This document shows, piece by piece, positions 21,737 to 28,142 of a stretch of 34,045 nt of DNA. Numbering within the stretch: the stretch's first letter is position 1; each line of letters opens with the position of its first letter. The translations under genes were made by a program, and so were the position numbers. The notes under the pieces are model-generated. The model searched no databases and was not told where the DNA came from. It saw only the letters and a program-made list of their open reading frames with translations. The stretch covers positions 1 through 34,045 of IMG/VR virus record IMGVR_UViG_3300033233_000110. The stretch is one strand, 5' to 3'. The DNA comes from a virus.

Positions 21737-21986
21737 TAATAATCAACAATTTGAAGAAATAATATTTCACAAGCCGTTATACGATAATTATATTACTATT
21801 AGAGAAAGTATTTTAAGACGAGCTATTAAGAACCATCGGTTGTTAAAGATAACTATTCCGCAAGGCACAGCAATAGTTGATCCTGTGGAATGGTTAAAAA
21901 CAGGTAAGAGAATGGAAAAAGTATTTAAAATTCCTGATAAGCCAATGGTTCTAATAGGTAATTATGTGCCTATTAATAATACATAA
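21729..21986 (+). CDS. Hypothetical protein, 85 aa
   Basis: A small basic protein with strand-helix-strand features (KPLYDNYITIRESILRRAIKNHRLLKITIPQGTAIVDPVEWLKTGKRMEKVFKIPDKPMVLIGNYVPI). No motif identified. Its ATG overlaps the previous stop by eight bases, implying coupled translation with the possible OB protein. Confidence 0.62.
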   Translation: MINNNQQFEEIIFHKPLYDNYITIRESILRRAIKNHRLLKITIPQGTAIVDPVEWLKTGKRMEKVFKIPDKPMVLIGNYVPINNT

Positions 21987-21991
21987 AAATT

Positions 21992-22537
21992 ATGGATAAA
22001 AAATATAAATTAACAAATCAAACTCGAATAGTTAATGGACATACCCTTCACCGTATTCAAGCGTTAAAAGATTTTGAAAATGTTAAAAGAGGAGATTTAG
22101 GTGGTTGGATAGAGAGAGAAGATAATCTATCTCAAAAAGGTAATTGCTGGGTGTATGATAATGCTATAGTGTATGGGAATGCTCAGATTGATGATAATGC
22201 TTGGGTCTCTGGCAGTGCTCGAGTGTATGGTGATGCTCGAGTGTATGGCGATGCGTGGGTTTATCATTATGCTCAGATTTTTGATAATGCTAATATTGGC
22301 GGTAATGCTTGGGTATATGGTGATGCTTGGATTGGTGGTGATCTTAAACTCATTGGGGGGCGTTTTTATCATACTCACCTCAAATTAGAACCAATAGAGA
22401 AGATAAAAAATGATCAAATTTACGAAACTTTATGTAGTGATCCACAATTAGGCGAAGAAGAAAAACCAAAAGGTAAAAAAGTAAAAATTAAATTACCAGA
22501 AGGGACTATAATAGAAGGCGAGTTAATTGAAGATTAA
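21992..22537 (+). CDS. Left-handed beta-helix (YdcK-like) repeat protein
   Basis: The 181-residue product starts with a head (KYKLTNQTRIVNGHTLHRIQALKDFENVKRGDLGGWIE) and then has about ten hexapeptide-like coils with D/G-NA-x-V/I spacing (DNAIVYGNAQIDDNAWVSG...). The head plus NLSQKGNCWVYDNA is the signature of the YdcK-like family, whose members fold as a left-handed beta-helix and are of unknown biochemistry. A C-terminal segment (GKKVKIKLPEGTIIEGELIED) is a small beta tail. The following gene is a clear paralogue. An adhesion, scaffold or host-interaction role is possible. Confidence 0.75.
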   Translation: MDKKYKLTNQTRIVNGHTLHRIQALKDFENVKRGDLGGWIEREDNLSQKGNCWVYDNAIVYGNAQIDDNAWVSGSARVYGDARVYGDAWVYHYAQIFDNANIGGNAWVYGDAWIGGDLKLIGGRFYHTHLKLEPIEKIKNDQIYETLCSDPQLGEEEKPKGKKVKIKLPEGTIIEGELIED

Positions 22538-22549
22538 TTTTAATTAATT

Positions 22550-23164
22550 ATGTATATGAAATATAAATTAACAAAACAAACCCGAATAGTTGATGAACAT
22601 ATTCTTCATCGTGTTCAAGCATTGAAGAATTTTGGTGGTGTTAAGAAAGGAGATTTGGGTGGTTGGATAGAGACAGAAGATAATCTTTCGCAAGATGGTA
22701 ATGCGTGGGTTAGAGATAATGCTTGTGTGAGTGAGAATGCCCGTGTTTTTGGTGATGCTCAAATTTATGATAATGCACAAATTTCTGGTCACGCTTATAT
22801 TTGGGGTAATGCACAGGTGTGTGATAATGCTCGTGTTTTTGGTTATGCTCAAATTAGAGATGATGCTCAGGTGTTTGGTAGTGCTTGGGTTTTTGATACT
22901 GCTCGTGTCTATGATAATGCTCGTGTTTCTGGTAATGCCTGGGTTTTTGGCACTGCTCAAATTGGAGGCAATTTGAAAATTATTGGTGGAGAATTTTATC
23001 ATACTCAAGATAAGTCAGCAATTGTGGAAAAAATAAATAACGATAATGAGTTTGTAACTTTGTGTAGTAATCCTAAGTTTGCTGAAGAAGAGTCGAAAGG
23101 TAAAAAAGTAAAAATTAAATTAGCAGAAGGGATTATAATAGAGGGTGAGTTAATCGAAGATTAA
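22550..23164 (+). CDS. Left-handed beta-helix (YdcK-like) protein, tandem paralogue
   Basis: This 204-residue product shares the head (KYKLTKQTRIVDEHILHRVQALKNFGGVKKGDLGGWIE), the repeat helix and the C-terminal GKKVKIKLAEGIIIEGELIED with the previous gene but has more coils (roughly thirteen). DNA repeats of 18 bp (GATAATGCTCGTGTTTTTGG-like) are visible inside. Two in-frame ATGs occur six bases apart (22550 and 22556); comparison with the paralogue slightly favours the second. Tandem duplication with different coil numbers suggests active length change of the helix. Confidence 0.75.
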   Translation: MYMKYKLTKQTRIVDEHILHRVQALKNFGGVKKGDLGGWIETEDNLSQDGNAWVRDNACVSENARVFGDAQIYDNAQISGHAYIWGNAQVCDNARVFGYAQIRDDAQVFGSAWVFDTARVYDNARVSGNAWVFGTAQIGGNLKIIGGEFYHTQDKSAIVEKINNDNEFVTLCSNPKFAEEESKGKKVKIKLAEGIIIEGELIED

Positions 23165-23183
23165 AAATTAATTTTAAAAAACT

Positions 23184-24290
23184 ATGACCATATTCAATAT
23201 ATTCAAACCAAAACCTAATATAGCAGTTCTAAATGGTGTCTTACCTGATACTCGTCCTCCAGAAGAAAAAGCAAAAGATTATAGATTTGAGGAACTATTC
23301 ACGGCTGCTCCATTAAATTGGGTTGATTTTGATACTTGGAAACAAGACCCAAAGAATCAAAAGATGCTAAATGATATTCAGGTTAATAACCAATATCAAA
23401 GCTATTCTTGTGCTAGCCAATCTAGTTCATTGGCATTAGCAATTAATAATTACATTGAAACAGGAGTATTTAGAAAATTCTCTGCTAAACCAATTTATGC
23501 TCGTCGAAGAAATAATCCTGATATAGGAATGTTTATGGATGATGTTGGTAATATCTGCACCACTTACGGGACAGTTTATGATATACTGTATCCATCACCA
23601 AATATTGAAAATCAAATGAATGACTTAAATGGTTATACAGATGATTTTGAAGCAATTGGTAAAATCTTAAAAGCACAAAGTTATATCTGGGTAACAGGTA
23701 GTATTGATAATTATGCTCAAGTTGCCTCAATGGGAAAGCCAGTAGTTATCACTGTAACCTTTGGAGAAGATGAATGGGGCAATGAAATGGTTCCTCAAAT
23801 AAGAGATACTGTAACCAAATATGGGCACGCAATTACTATTTTACCGAATGGGTACTTTACTTATCAAGGTAAGAAAGCAGTTTTAATTCAAGACAGTTGG
23901 GGCACTGGAGTTGGGTGGAATGGTAGAAGAATTCTTACTGAAGATTGGTTTAATCAGCAACGAGTATTATTTGGTATTTGGTTTGAGGACTTAAATAATT
24001 TAGCAGTATTTAATAATAGTCCTGACCTTCCTAAAATTCATTATCAATGGACAAGAGATTTATCAGTAGGAATGAGTGGAAACGATGTAGCAATGCTTCA
24101 GGTGGCATTGGGAACAATCAAAGATAATAATGGTTATCTATTCCCATTAGTAAATGGACAAGCTCCAACAGGGTATTATGGCGGTCTTACTAGAGCTGGG
24201 GTCAAACGTCTGCAGGCAATGTATGGAATTCCAGTGGACGGAATATGCAATTTAGCTGTCAGAGTAAAACTTAATGATATGTTTTCGTAA
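23184..24290 (+). CDS. Papain-like cysteine peptidase with peptidoglycan-binding domain
   Basis: The 368-residue protein has a C1-type peptidase part: catalytic Cys76 in QSYSCASQS, His215 in KYGHAITIL, and D237 in QDSWGTG, in place of the usual Asn (NSWG), which many bacterial members tolerate. The C-terminal part (about 290-368: SVGMSGNDVAMLQVALGT...GYYGGLTRAGVKRLQAMYGIPVDG) is a PG_binding_1-type peptidoglycan-binding domain. It probably cuts cell-wall peptide or a surface protein: endolysin, virion-associated or secreted peptidase are all possible. No signal peptide is evident, so a holin or ejection would be needed. It is 5 kb away from the other lysis genes. Start AAAAAACTATG. Confidence 0.82.
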   Translation: MTIFNIFKPKPNIAVLNGVLPDTRPPEEKAKDYRFEELFTAAPLNWVDFDTWKQDPKNQKMLNDIQVNNQYQSYSCASQSSSLALAINNYIETGVFRKFSAKPIYARRRNNPDIGMFMDDVGNICTTYGTVYDILYPSPNIENQMNDLNGYTDDFEAIGKILKAQSYIWVTGSIDNYAQVASMGKPVVITVTFGEDEWGNEMVPQIRDTVTKYGHAITILPNGYFTYQGKKAVLIQDSWGTGVGWNGRRILTEDWFNQQRVLFGIWFEDLNNLAVFNNSPDLPKIHYQWTRDLSVGMSGNDVAMLQVALGTIKDNNGYLFPLVNGQAPTGYYGGLTRAGVKRLQAMYGIPVDGICNLAVRVKLNDMFS

Positions 24291-24311
24291 AAATCGATTA
24301 ACTTAAAAACT

Positions 24312-24692
24312 ATGAGAGAAATAAAATTTAGAGCGTGGGATAAAAAAGAGGGAGGTTTTATTACAAGCACACTAGTCGCATTGGAATCTGCATTTTATGA
24401 ACCAGATAAATATGTTTTGCAGCAATATACTGGCTTAAAAGATAAAAACGGAGAAGAGATTTATGAAGGAGATATAGTAGAATGGAAGCATAAAGGGGAT
24501 GCCTTTGAACCAGAGGTAAGAAAAATAGGAACAGTTCATTATGAAGGGATTTTTTTATGTTGCGGAATAGGTCAAGAATTTTACGAATTTGATCATTCTC
24601 CAGATACCTTAAAGGTTATCGGTAATATCTTTGAGAATGAAAATCTTATTAAAGATAAAGATGAAAAAGAATTAATAAAGACATTGAAATAG
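24312..24692 (+). CDS. YopX-like protein
   Basis: This 126-residue product opens REIKFRAWDKKEGGF and has LQQYTGLKDKNGEEIYEGDIVEWKH, then VIGNIFENENLI: the standard YopX family pattern (FRAWD, TGL.DKNG..IYEGDI, VIGNI.EN). YopX proteins are common in phages and prophages of many hosts; their biochemical role is unknown. Length is usual for the family. Start in AAAAACTATG. Confidence 0.93.
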   Translation: MREIKFRAWDKKEGGFITSTLVALESAFYEPDKYVLQQYTGLKDKNGEEIYEGDIVEWKHKGDAFEPEVRKIGTVHYEGIFLCCGIGQEFYEFDHSPDTLKVIGNIFENENLIKDKDEKELIKTLK

Positions 24693-24719
24693 AATTAATG
24701 CAATTCAAAAATCATTATT

Positions 24720-24824
24720 ATGATTCAAGAGTTTTATAATAACCACAAACTATTTTGTAAGAAGGTAATTATCTTGACTATTATATATTTTATCATTTGG
24801 ATTTTTTGGTATTTTATGATATAA
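24720..24824 (+). CDS. Possible 34-residue membrane peptide
   Basis: This very short frame starts at ATG in a tattATG context and encodes MIQEFYNNHKLFCKK followed by one hydrophobic helix (VIILTIIYFIIWIFWYFMI). It ends inside the -10 of the next promoter and before its ATG. Only the membrane helix supports it; chance AT-rich reading cannot be excluded. Confidence 0.4.
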   Translation: MIQEFYNNHKLFCKKVIILTIIYFIIWIFWYFMI

Positions 24825-24825
24825 T
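24797..24825 (+). promoter_or_regulatory. Promoter, apparently leaderless, before the nuclease gene
   Basis: TTGGAT (24797-24802), 17 bp, TATAAT (24820-24825). The ATG at 24832 lies seven bases after the -10, at the expected transcript start. Confidence 0.7.
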
Positions 24826-24831
24826 ATATTT

Positions 24832-25266
24832 ATGAATCCGAAATCAGCACACCAGAAAGGTAAAAGATTAGAACAATATGTATCAAAACTTATTGAAGAG
24901 ATGGGGTTGGGTTTAGCAACAAGAACACCAGGTAGTGGATCTGGATATAAAAAGGGTGATATATTTGCGAATATACCTTTCACACTTGAGTGTAAAAATG
25001 AAAAACAATGGCATTGGGAGAATATTGATCAGGCTATAAGAGAAGCACAACAAGGAAGTTATCACAAAGACAAATGGGCACTTATTGTGAGAGATCCAAG
25101 GAAGCCAGAATTTGAAGCGGTGTATGCTGTAATAGATTTAGGACAATTTTTAGAACTCTTAAAAAAGAATAGTGAACCATTAATAAAAGAACCAGATAGA
25201 GAATTATCTTATCAATTAAAACTCTTAAAAGAAAATATTAAGCGAGTACTAAATAAATTAGAATAA
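24832..25266 (+). CDS. PD-(D/E)XK nuclease, Holliday-junction-resolvase-like
   Basis: This 144-residue protein has KGKRLEQYVSKLI (E14 helix), then TRTPGSGSGYKKGDIFANIPFTLECKNEKQ: D43, E53 and K55 form the nuclease core. The downstream DQAIREAQQ helix includes the Gln often conserved in Hjc-like resolvases. It likely cuts branched DNA before packaging, or acts as a recombination nuclease. It lies upstream of the terminase genes, an ordinary place for such an enzyme. Its own leaderless promoter starts here. The stop is two bases from the next gene. Confidence 0.8.
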   Translation: MNPKSAHQKGKRLEQYVSKLIEEMGLGLATRTPGSGSGYKKGDIFANIPFTLECKNEKQWHWENIDQAIREAQQGSYHKDKWALIVRDPRKPEFEAVYAVIDLGQFLELLKKNSEPLIKEPDRELSYQLKLLKENIKRVLNKLE

Positions 25267-25267
25267 T

Positions 25268-25564
25268 ATGAATACAAATGAAGCAAAAGTATTAAAAAAT
25301 ATTATTAAGGAATTAAAAGAGCATTTATATGTGATGGATTCGAATCGTTTTCCAGGCGATGCTATAATAGGTTTTACCGATTATAATGATGGAAAACGTA
25401 GTTTTCGAATGCAAGCTTTACTAATGGAGAAAAAAGACTGGAAAATTCCAAGAAAATTTTGGAGTATGCTTTCTCAATATTTATACTTAAAATTATATAA
25501 ACCTGAAGAACTTAACAAATGGCTTAAAACATTACCCAACTTACAACCTCGTAAGAGACGTTAA
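25268..25564 (+). CDS. Hypothetical protein, 98 aa
   Basis: A small basic alpha/beta protein: an N-terminal helix (EAKVLKNIIKELKEHLYVMD), a strand pair (DAIIGFTDYNDGKRSFRMQALLM) and a helical end (KFWSMLSQYLYLKLYKPEELNKWLKTL) with a basic tail (RKRR). No family recognised. It is two bases after the nuclease stop and probably in the same transcript. Confidence 0.62.
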   Translation: MNTNEAKVLKNIIKELKEHLYVMDSNRFPGDAIIGFTDYNDGKRSFRMQALLMEKKDWKIPRKFWSMLSQYLYLKLYKPEELNKWLKTLPNLQPRKRR

Positions 25565-25575
25565 ATTAGAACAAT

Positions 25576-25875
25576 ATGGATAAAAATAAAAAATTAAGAA
25601 AAGTTTATTTTCGAGAAGTAGAATGGTATCCTGTATGGGTTGTAGAGAATTCTGATGGACTTCCACCAGTTGGAATAGAAGTAGAAGTAAGTGAAAAAGA
25701 TTATAAAGAAATAATGGATACTTTTAAAAAATTTAAGAAAACACAAGATAAGATAGAAAAGTTAGTAGCAAAGAGATTTTCTCCTTCGAATATAATCGTA
25801 GGATTAGATGAAGCAATGAAGAAATTTAAAGAGTTGCATGAAATAATGAAAGAAGTAGTTGATAAATTTAATTAG
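25576..25875 (+). CDS. Hypothetical helical protein, 99 aa
   Basis: The first 35 residues look like two strands (LRKVYFREVEWYPVWVVENSDG), followed by a long charged helix (EKDYKEIMDTFKKFKKTQDKIEKLVAKRF) and a second helix at the C-terminus (DEAMKKFKELHEIMKEVVDKFN). A coiled-coil adapter or oligomer is plausible. No family recognised; just upstream of terminase. Confidence 0.6.
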   Translation: MDKNKKLRKVYFREVEWYPVWVVENSDGLPPVGIEVEVSEKDYKEIMDTFKKFKKTQDKIEKLVAKRFSPSNIIVGLDEAMKKFKELHEIMKEVVDKFN

Positions 25876-25899
25876 AAACAACGCTAAAATTACGCTATT

Positions 25900-26235
25900 A
25901 TGGCTTATAAAAACCCACCTAAAGAATATCAGTTTAAGCCAGGTAATCCTGGTAGACCAAAAGGTTCCAAGAATTATTCAACTCTTTTTAGAGAGGCAAT
26001 GGTTGAAATTGCTAAGAAATTAGAATTAGGTGAAGAGCCAGATAAGATATGGGTAGAATTATTCAAAAAAGGATTAGACCATGCCTTTAAAGGTAATTAT
26101 TCTTTTTATAAGGATATCGTGGATAGAGAATTTGGTCCAGTAAAACAACAAACTGATGTTAATATAAATATGCAAGAATTTGAAAAGAAAGCTAGAGAAT
26201 TTTTTGAGCACTTAAATGACTCCTCAACAACTTAA
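25900..26235 (+). CDS. Probable small terminase subunit
   Basis: The 111-residue product has FKPGNPGRPKGSKNYSTLFREA at the N-terminus, the PGNPGRPKGSKN motif often seen in DNA-binding N-termini of small-terminase-like phage proteins (DUF5681-type). A helical middle (PDKIWVELFKKGLDHAFKGNYSFYKDIVDREFG) and a C-terminal helix follow. Small terminase recognises packaging sites. Its last 20 bases overlap the large-subunit gene in a different frame, supporting the pair. Confidence 0.75.
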   Translation: MAYKNPPKEYQFKPGNPGRPKGSKNYSTLFREAMVEIAKKLELGEEPDKIWVELFKKGLDHAFKGNYSFYKDIVDREFGPVKQQTDVNINMQEFEKKAREFFEHLNDSSTT

Positions 26236-27625
26236 AATTCAAAAATTTGTTTCAAGCTTTTATAAAAATGTAGATGGTTCTCCTTTAGTTTTAACTCCTA
26301 CTCAAGTAGAGCTCTTTGAAAATATCTTTTATAAAACACATCCGTTAAATATTACAATTGCTTTTACTCGCTATGGTAAATCATTAACTACAGCATTAGC
26401 GGTTTTAACTCGTTGTTTATTCTATCCCGAAAAATGGGCTATTATAGCACCAACCGAAAAACAGGCTAAGATTATAATGAATTATATTATTGAGCACTTG
26501 TTTGATAATGAGTTTATTTCTCCTAAATTACAATTAGAAGCAGGTGAGAGTTTAGAGAGATTAAGAAGAGAACGCAGCAAAAAAAGATTAACTTTTAAAA
26601 TTTTTGACAGCAATCAAGTTTCAGAAATATATATTTTATCAGCTCATTCAACAAAAGAAGATCCACTTAAAGGTTTACTTGGTTTTGGTGCTGAGAATAT
26701 TGTGTTAGATGAAAGTGCTCTTATTGATGATAAAGTGTATGTTGGTATTTTAAGAATGTTAGGTGATTCTCCAAATCCCTTTTTATTTGAATTAGGAAAT
26801 CCAATTAAACGCAATCATTTTTTTGACAGTTATAATAATCCGAAATATTACAAGATAATCATTGATTATCAAAAAGGATTAGAGGAAGGAAGAATAACAC
26901 AAGAACAGGTTGATTTAATGCGAGACAAACCATATTTTGATGTTTTATATGAGTGCAAATTCCCCGAAAGTTATGGTGTTATTGTTAATAAAGAAGAGCA
27001 ATTAATTTTTACTAATAAAGGAGCTGCTGATTGTGATTTATTTGCAATTGGAACTGATTTAGCAGTAAGTGAAAAAGAAGAAGCTGATTATTCTGCTATT
27101 GTCGTTACAGGCAGATTAAAAGGCACAAATAAGATGATTGTTATTTCTAGTAAGTTTGGTAGATGGGGAATGAACGAAATGATTAATTTGATTAAAAGCG
27201 ATTTTGATTTTTACAAGAGGTATGGTATAATATTAGTAGGTGTAGAGGATGTGGCATATCAGAGAGAGTTTGGAAAAGAATTAGAGCGTCGTTATTTATT
27301 AAGTCCGACATATGTTAAAAGAACAACTGATAAGAGAAGCCGATTATTAATGCTAAATCCTTACTTTGTTAATCATCAGATAGAATTCTTTGGCGATAAA
27401 ACTAAGTTTGAGGATTTGTTAGATCAATTAATTAATTTTGAAACAGTAGAACACGATGATTTGGCTGATGCTTTTGAGATGTCAATTTCATTAATTAAAG
27501 ATTATTTGTTAAAAGAGTCACCACAACCACAACCACTACCAGAAGAAAAACAAATGATTAAAGATGCTATTCAAGAACTTTTAGACCGCCAAAGAGGAGG
27601 ACCAACAGAAAGCTATAATTACTAA
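26216..27625 (+). CDS. Large terminase subunit
   Basis: The 469-residue protein shows a deviant Walker A (TRYGKS, residues 51-56, with the usual Gly-Lys-Ser), KWAIIAPTEKQAKII (about 73-87), Walker B NIVLDES (161-167) and a C-terminal RNase-H-like nuclease with D281 (GTDLAVSEKEEADYSAIV), E344-D345 (VGVEDVA) and H413-D414-D415...D418 (HDDLADAF). It drives ATP-powered DNA packaging and cuts the concatemer. Length and domain order are usual. The circular redundancy of the assembly fits headful cutting, but this cannot be shown from the protein. Confidence 0.93.
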   Translation: MTPQQLKIQKFVSSFYKNVDGSPLVLTPTQVELFENIFYKTHPLNITIAFTRYGKSLTTALAVLTRCLFYPEKWAIIAPTEKQAKIIMNYIIEHLFDNEFISPKLQLEAGESLERLRRERSKKRLTFKIFDSNQVSEIYILSAHSTKEDPLKGLLGFGAENIVLDESALIDDKVYVGILRMLGDSPNPFLFELGNPIKRNHFFDSYNNPKYYKIIIDYQKGLEEGRITQEQVDLMRDKPYFDVLYECKFPESYGVIVNKEEQLIFTNKGAADCDLFAIGTDLAVSEKEEADYSAIVVTGRLKGTNKMIVISSKFGRWGMNEMINLIKSDFDFYKRYGIILVGVEDVAYQREFGKELERRYLLSPTYVKRTTDKRSRLLMLNPYFVNHQIEFFGDKTKFEDLLDQLINFETVEHDDLADAFEMSISLIKDYLLKESPQPQPLPEEKQMIKDAIQELLDRQRGGPTESYNY

Positions 27626-27629
27626 GCGT

Positions 27630-27712
27630 TTAACCCCACCTTGGTCGAACCTCACTCCAAAAGAATAGTTGACCCGCTATTCTGAGGTGGTGGGGTTAAC
27701 AAATTTTTAATA
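27630..27712 (+). terminator. Three-helix terminator-like structure after terminase
   Basis: TTAACCCCACC (27630-27640) pairs with GGTGGGGTTAA (27689-27699). Inside are CCTCA/TGAGG (27650-27654 with 27683-27687) and GAATAG/CTATTC (27663-27668 with 27677-27682). AAATTTTTAAT follows. The last bases are also the -35 of the next promoter, so termination and re-initiation occur in the same short interval. Confidence 0.62.
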
Positions 27713-27725
27713 AGTGTGCTATAAT
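27696..27725 (+). promoter_or_regulatory. Promoter with extended -10, apparently leaderless, before the head genes
   Basis: TTAACA (27696-27701), 18 bp, TATAAT (27720-27725) with TGC just before it. The 15-mer AAGTGTGCTATAATA is identical to that at 14587-14601. ATG 27732 is seven bases after the -10. Confidence 0.7.
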
Positions 27726-27731
27726 AAAACT

Positions 27732-27881
27732 ATGACATACGATTTCTTTAAAAACTTGTTTTATAAAATCACTCATTCCGAATGGTTAGCCGAGATTTTA
27801 AGCTGGGCTTTACTGTTAGGAATTTTCGTTTTGCTCGTCTATATATTTAGTAGACAGCCATGTGTCTTAAAACTCGCATAA
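27732..27881 (+). CDS. Small membrane protein, 49 aa
   Basis: The ATG lies seven bases downstream of a good -10 and has the AAAACTATG context. The product has one transmembrane helix (ILSWALLLGIFVLLVYIF, about 22-39) after an amphipathic head (FFKNLFYKITHSEWLAE) and ends SRQPCVLKLA. Its stop is one base from the next ATG. This is the first gene of the portal-capsid transcript. No known family; a membrane-targeting or assembly function is possible. Confidence 0.68.
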   Translation: MTYDFFKNLFYKITHSEWLAEILSWALLLGIFVLLVYIFSRQPCVLKLA

Positions 27882-27882
27882 T

Positions 27883-28137
27883 ATGATTTATTTATTTATT
27901 CTTAATATTGCTTTAATTGGTTATATCTTTTGGCTAGAATATAAACACGCACAAACAATTCGTGAGATTTTAGCTTCCAAAATCTCACAAGAAACTTTTG
28001 AAAAAATAATTACTCCTAAAAAGGAGGAGGAAGCAACTCCACCGTTGAGTTCATTTGAACCTCTTATTGATGAGGTAGACGCAAATGAACTTTATAATAA
28101 ATTGCAAGAACAATTAAATCAGGGCCCAGAACAATAA
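27883..28137 (+). CDS. Membrane-anchored small protein, 84 aa
   Basis: An N-terminal hydrophobic helix (MIYLFILNIALIGYIFWLEY) precedes a charged helix and an acidic tail (PKKEEEATPP...LIDEVDANELYNKLQEQLNQ). It is one base after the preceding small membrane protein, and the two probably act as a pair. It is placed directly before the portal gene, five bases from it. Function unknown. Confidence 0.7.
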   Translation: MIYLFILNIALIGYIFWLEYKHAQTIREILASKISQETFEKIITPKKEEEATPPLSSFEPLIDEVDANELYNKLQEQLNQGPEQ

Positions 28138-28142
28138 AATAA

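Noticed and set aside
22173-22976. Alternate-frame Met/Leu-rich open frames in the beta-helix genes (22173-22388 and 22731-22976)
   Set aside because: They are shadow frames of the 18-bp coding repeats and match no hydrophobic-protein pattern with a start signal.
22550-23164. CRISPR array in the regularly repeated DNA here and at 1307-1642
   Set aside because: The repeats are coding, contiguous, divisible by three and without unique spacers; no cas genes are present.
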